This document shows positions 50,118-53,196 of a stretch of DNA of 53,196 bases, piece after piece (position 1 is the stretch's first letter; each line of letters opens with the position of its first letter). Origin of the DNA: Mesorhizobium loti CJ3sym (lineage in GTDB: Bacteria; Pseudomonadota; Alphaproteobacteria; Rhizobiales; Rhizobiaceae); the NCBI RefSeq assembly GCF_000472785.1, contig NZ_AXAL01000035.1, positions 1 to 53,196 on the forward strand. Direction: 5' to 3'. Both the position numbers and the translations under genes were made by a program. The notes under the pieces are model-generated. The model was given only the letters and a program-made list of their open reading frames with translations. It had not been told where the DNA came from and did no database searches.

Positions 50118-51143
50118 TTATGCAGCGCCGATACGATCAAGCATGCCCTTGGGCCAGTTCTTCGAAAAGTCCGAATTGACGAAAGCATCGAGCACATGTT
50201 TTTGGAAAGCCGCGACGTCGGGGGTCGTCACCGTGTTGCCGTGTGCCTCAAGGAACGCCTTGCCATCGTTTTCGGTGGCGATCACGCCGTCGTCGTTGAC
50301 CTTCTTGGCCACTTCCTCGGCCGCGAGGATCGCCTTCTTCTCGTCGTCACTGAGCCCGTCCCAGAACGCGGTCGGCATTGTGAAGAAGACATTCGCAACC
50401 TGGTGGCCGGTCAGCACGACCTGTTTCGACACCTCGTAGAACTTTGACGCGATGGCGTCCGGCAGCGGGTTTTCGAGGCCGTCGATCGTGCCGGTCTGCA
50501 TGGCAAGATAGACTTCCTCGAAGGCCAGCGGCGTGGCGCTGGCGCCAAGCGCGTTGCCGAGGAATTGCCAGGCAGCCGAACCCGGCATGCGCAGCTTCAC
50601 GCCCTTGAGATCCGCCGGCACATTGACGGTGCGGGGTGTCCGCAGGATGACATGCCGCGTGCCGAGATACTGGCTCCTAAGGATCTGCAATTTCAGATCG
50701 CTCGCCACCTTGTCCTTGAATTCCTTGCCGACGTCGCCGCCGTACACCGCATCCAGGTGTTTGGCATCGCGGAACAGATAGCCGGTGGTGAAGATCGAGA
50801 ATTCCGGGACCAGTTCCGAAATATCCGAAGGCGAGGTGAGAGCGATTTCGAGATTGCCGCGCTGCATCGCCTCGATTTCCGTGCCCTGCGCGAACAGCGT
50901 GCCGTTGTAGTGCAACTGTACGTCGAAAGCACCCGGCATCGACTTGTCGAGTTGCGCCTTGAACGCTTGCAGTGCCTTGGATTGCCATTCTGTGTCCGGA
51001 CCGGGCGTCGAGGCACGGATTACCTTGCCTGCCGCGAAAGCGAGCCGCGAGACGAAGGGCGCCGCCAGGACGCCCAAGGCGCCGGCAACTACCGTGCGGC
51101 GGCCAACGGCACGATTAAGAAATGAAGATTCCTGTTTGCTCAT
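50118..51143 (-). CDS. dctP: TRAP transporter substrate-binding protein DctP
   Basis: A 341-residue periplasmic protein. The N-terminus SSFLNRAVGRRTVVAGALGV followed by LAAPFVSRLAFAAGK contains a twin-arginine motif and hydrophobic core, so export is probably by Tat. DctP landmarks: IRASTPGPDTEWQSKALQAF, VQLHYNGTLFAQGTEIEAMQ, VILRTPRTVNVPADLKGVKL, RMPGSAAWQFLGNALGASAT and PLAFEEVYLAMQTGTIDGLE. The conserved arginine of the LRMPGS segment binds the carboxylate of the ligand, so the substrate should be an organic acid. First gene of the leftward transport operon, divergent from dapA-type gene 2. Confidence 0.94.
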   Translation of the reverse strand: MSKQESSFLNRAVGRRTVVAGALGVLAAPFVSRLAFAAGKVIRASTPGPDTEWQSKALQAFKAQLDKSMPGAFDVQLHYNGTLFAQGTEIEAMQRGNLEIALTSPSDISELVPEFSIFTTGYLFRDAKHLDAVYGGDVGKEFKDKVASDLKLQILRSQYLGTRHVILRTPRTVNVPADLKGVKLRMPGSAAWQFLGNALGASATPLAFEEVYLAMQTGTIDGLENPLPDAIASKFYEVSKQVVLTGHQVANVFFTMPTAFWDGLSDDEKKAILAAEEVAKKVNDDGVIATENDGKAFLEAHGNTVTTPDVAAFQKHVLDAFVNSDFSKNWPKGMLDRIGAA

Positions 51144-51241
51144 GCTCTTCCCCTCCTGCGTAGCTGTTGGGGCGCCTTCGATGGCGCGCGACCTGACGAA
51201 CGGATGGTTTCACCACAGCTACAAATCGTCAAGCTGAATGT

Positions 51242-51257
51242 TGACAATAGGCAATCA
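51242..51257. promoter_or_regulatory. Candidate third GntR operator between dctP and dapA 2
   Basis: TGACAATAGGCAATCA matches TGATTGTCAGCAATCA (44771-44786) at 11 of 16 positions, with the same right half GCAATCA. It is in the 174-bp divergent gap, 98 bp from the dctP start and 60 bp from the dapA start. Confidence 0.45.
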
Positions 51258-51317
51258 ATCATCATTTGTTGGACCGGAGGGCACAAAGTGCTCTCAAACA
51301 GACGAGCGAGCCCACCT

Positions 51318-52310
51318 ATGAAGATCCAGACGCCAGCCCTGCCGAGGATCGATTGCTTCATGGTCGCGGCGGCGACACCGCTGACGGCCGACCTGCACCC
51401 CGACATCAAACTGCTCGTCCGTCACATCGAGATGCTGTTCGGTGCCGGTTGCGACGGCATCGCGCTCTTTGGCACGACGGGCGAGGGCACCGAGTTCTCG
51501 GTGGAGGACAGGACACAAGCACTCGATGGCGTCATTGCCGGCGGTATCGCGCCAAGTCGGCTCATTGTCTCGGTCGGCGCACTGTCGATCCCGGATATTG
51601 CACGGCTGGCTCATCATGCGCTCGACCGTGGCGTTGACAGCCTGCTGCTGATGCCGCCTTGCGTCTATCGCGGCGGCATCACCGAGGACGGCACCTTCCG
51701 CTTCTACGCGACTGTCATCGACCGTATCTCGCGTGTCGATCTGAAACTGTGCCTCTATCATTTCCCGGATATTTGCGGCGTCCCACTGACGCCGCGCGTC
51801 ATCCGGCGGCTGGACGAGGCCTATCCGGGGATCATCAGTGGCGTGAAGGACAGCGGCGGGGACCTGGATTTCACCGAGGCCTTGATCCGCCGCTTCTCGC
51901 ACTTGTCCATCTACACGGGCTCTGAGACCCATCTACCGCAAGCGCTCGCGGCGGGCGCGCGCGGCACCATATGCGGCCTCGGCAACGCCATGCCGCGTCT
52001 GATGCGGGCGATGTTCGACGCGCCGACCGCCTTCGATCGCCGCAAGCTCGTGCCGGCCTTGTTGGGCGGCGACTCCATCCTTTCGAGGAAACCGTTCCCG
52101 GCCTCGGTGAAGGCGGTGCTCGCGTCGGCCAGTGGCGAGCCGGGTTGGAACCGGGTTCTACCGCCGATGTCGGAAATAGCCATGCCCGAAAGAGACTGGT
52201 TGCTGCGGGATTTCTTCAGTTGGGAGCAGAACCTGCCGCCGGCTTGGCGGACTTTTCAGCCTAGCGAACAGGAAGACCGCTCGCAAGTTGTCAAGATGAA
52301 GCGTGCCTGA
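51318..52310 (+). CDS. DapA-family aldolase/lyase, second copy
   Basis: A 330-residue enzyme. ATG 51318 was chosen because it starts the barrel (IDCFMVAAATPLTADLHPDI); the ribosome binding site is weak. Here the canonical GTTGEG loop is present (IALFGTTGEGTEF), with Tyr 147 (LCLYHFPDICG) and Lys 177 (ISGVKDSGGD). The two copies are distant in sequence and should act on different substrates. The C-terminus (FFSWEQNLPPAWRTFQPSEQ) is longer than usual. Transcribed away from dctP and probably regulated with it. Confidence 0.9.
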   Translation: MKIQTPALPRIDCFMVAAATPLTADLHPDIKLLVRHIEMLFGAGCDGIALFGTTGEGTEFSVEDRTQALDGVIAGGIAPSRLIVSVGALSIPDIARLAHHALDRGVDSLLLMPPCVYRGGITEDGTFRFYATVIDRISRVDLKLCLYHFPDICGVPLTPRVIRRLDEAYPGIISGVKDSGGDLDFTEALIRRFSHLSIYTGSETHLPQALAAGARGTICGLGNAMPRLMRAMFDAPTAFDRRKLVPALLGGDSILSRKPFPASVKAVLASASGEPGWNRVLPPMSEIAMPERDWLLRDFFSWEQNLPPAWRTFQPSEQEDRSQVVKMKRA

Positions 52311-52927
52311 GCGGTTCTTCTTGCTGCCGCTGGCAGCCGCGTTGGTACATGTGATGCAGAAAGCCGACGTATTGTGTTCGATACTTGTCAAAACGTCGAA
52401 AAAAATTCGCGACGATTCTTCTCTTAAAATCAATAGCGTAACTTTTTGACCGTTCTGGTGACGGCACTTACAGTTGCTCGAAAGGAATTTTCTAGTGATT
52501 TCAATTGGTGTATGTCTCTGAAACAATCGATTACGAGAGGGTAAAAACGGAGGCAATAGCATAATTCCGGCGGCGATTTTCCTCGCTCCGCAGTTGTCGT
52601 CCCAGATCGTTTCTCATTCTCCTTTATCTAGCGTCCTTCCATCTCTGCCTACAGGTCCCATCTGCACTAACTTTCAGGATTGTTGTAAAGTGGGTCTGAA
52701 GAGCGAGAGTGTTTGGCCTAGAATGCCGTGCAGAAGGGCGGGTCTGCTTGCGCCTCTGCCACGGTGTCCAGATCCTGATTGCGGTCGATGGAGTCGTCCG
52801 AGGCAAGAAGGTCGCCGCGCTTGGAGCTTGCGAACCGGAGGTGACACTCGCTGGCGGCACTTATATCGACCTCTCGCGGAAGGATGCCTATGTCGATGGA
52901 ACTATGGTATCGGCCAAGGGTTGGACA
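52311..52927. other. Intergenic before the IS3 fragment
   Basis: No supported gene. About 52380-52560 is AT-richer than the rest and contains AAACGGAGGCAAT but no open frame of note. A small hairpin GCTGCC-GCT-GGCAGC lies at about 52324-52338, just after the dapA gene, without a T-run. Confidence 0.4.
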
Positions 52928-53196
52928 TGTCTTCTTCATGTTGACGATCCATCCCTCCCGGCGCAACAACACATGGACGCGACGGTAGCCGTAGCGCACC
53001 CGCGTCTCGCAAATCTCCCGAATCCGTCGTTCGAGCGCGGCCTGCCCGGTGCGGCGAGATTTGTAATGGTAGGTCGAGGTGTCAAACGTTAGCGCCTTGC
53101 ATGCCCGCCTGATCGATATCCCCCAATCCGCCAGCATCCCGTCGACCAGCTTGCGCTTCCAAGCAGGCCTTAGATTTTTCGGCGGATAACGTCCTG
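52928..53196 (-). mobile_element. IS3-family transposase OrfB fragment with OrfA end
   Basis: The frame open from the window edge encodes PPKNLRPAWKRKLVDGMLAD then WGISIRRACKALTFDTSTYH, RRTGQAALERRIREICETRV and RYGYRRVHVLLRREGWIVNM, the N-terminal HTH_21 part of IS3-family OrfB. At the edge a second frame ends RRKI-stop at AAAAATCTAA, as expected for the OrfA end with a -1 slip site. After position 52928 the family sequence stops and the frame continues to 52718 in unrelated sequence, so the DDE catalytic domain is lost. Confidence 0.8.

Noticed and set aside
52709..53092. A rightward frame of 127 codons at the right edge
   Set aside because: It is opposite the IS3-family OrfB fragment, whose leftward frame has clear family sequence.

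Overview
The window reads as part of a large plasmid or symbiosis-type replicon from a rhizobial alphaproteobacterium, most likely Mesorhizobium or a close relative. The reasons are a complete repABC replication/partition operon, a DUF1403/ScpB/tyrosine-recombinase maintenance block, a MucR/Ros-type regulator whose finger lacks the second zinc histidine, DUF982 and other small rhizobial proteins, and high-GC coding with TRAP, hydantoinase and uxaA-type catabolic genes. No rRNA, tRNA or CRISPR array was recognised. All family assignments were made by eye from translated motifs; no database was searched.

Layout. (1) 1-8.3 kb is mostly decayed: a cut IS5-family transposase at the left edge, remnants of a LigD-like ATP-dependent ligase, an amino-acid binding protein and a CapA-like protein, and islands of intact small genes (DUF982, MucR-like, single-domain response regulator, several short ORFs). 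(2) 8.5-12.2 kb holds a hipBA toxin-antitoxin pair with four evenly spaced palindromic operators, a small histone-H1-like basic protein and a CorA-type transporter. (3) 12.3-21.6 kb is the plasmid core: repA, repB, an antisense RNA between repB and repC, repC, a DUF2384/RES addiction pair (toxin frameshifted), a tyrosine recombinase, an antitoxin/PIN pair, a 35-bp inverted repeat, DUF1403 and ScpB. (4) 21.7-28.5 kb is defence-like and broken: a UvrD-type helicase overlapping a nuclease with an AbiJ-NTD3-like N-terminus (both frameshifted), a nucleotidyltransferase-HEPN fusion, an orphan ParS/MbcA-like antitoxin and an IS91-associated integrase remnant.

(5) 29-37.4 kb carries sensory and regulatory genes: a LysR regulator divergent from a DoxX-like protein and an NmrA-type oxidoreductase; a leaderless ABC-type binding protein with a small dimeric-barrel protein and an HD/LuxR regulator; a cupin; and a winged-helix/TolB-like/TPR regulator. 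(6) 38.2-52.3 kb is a catabolic region. One leftward operon runs uxaA-type dehydratase, 4-OT tautomerase, hydantoinase A, hydantoinase B and a DapA-type aldolase, with a gntR regulator divergent from it. A second leftward operon runs dctP-dctQ-dctM, aldehyde dehydrogenase and a GT42/DUF115-like protein, with a second dapA-type gene divergent from dctP. Two exact ATTGTCAGCAAT palindromes in the gntR/uxaA intergenic region, and a related site between dctP and dapA, suggest one GntR regulon importing and degrading an acidic substrate that cannot be named from sequence. An IS3-family fragment closes the right edge.

Frameshifted genes are unusually frequent in the accessory parts, while the repABC, hip and catabolic operons are intact. 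This looks like real decay rather than uniform sequencing error, but raw reads would be needed to be certain.
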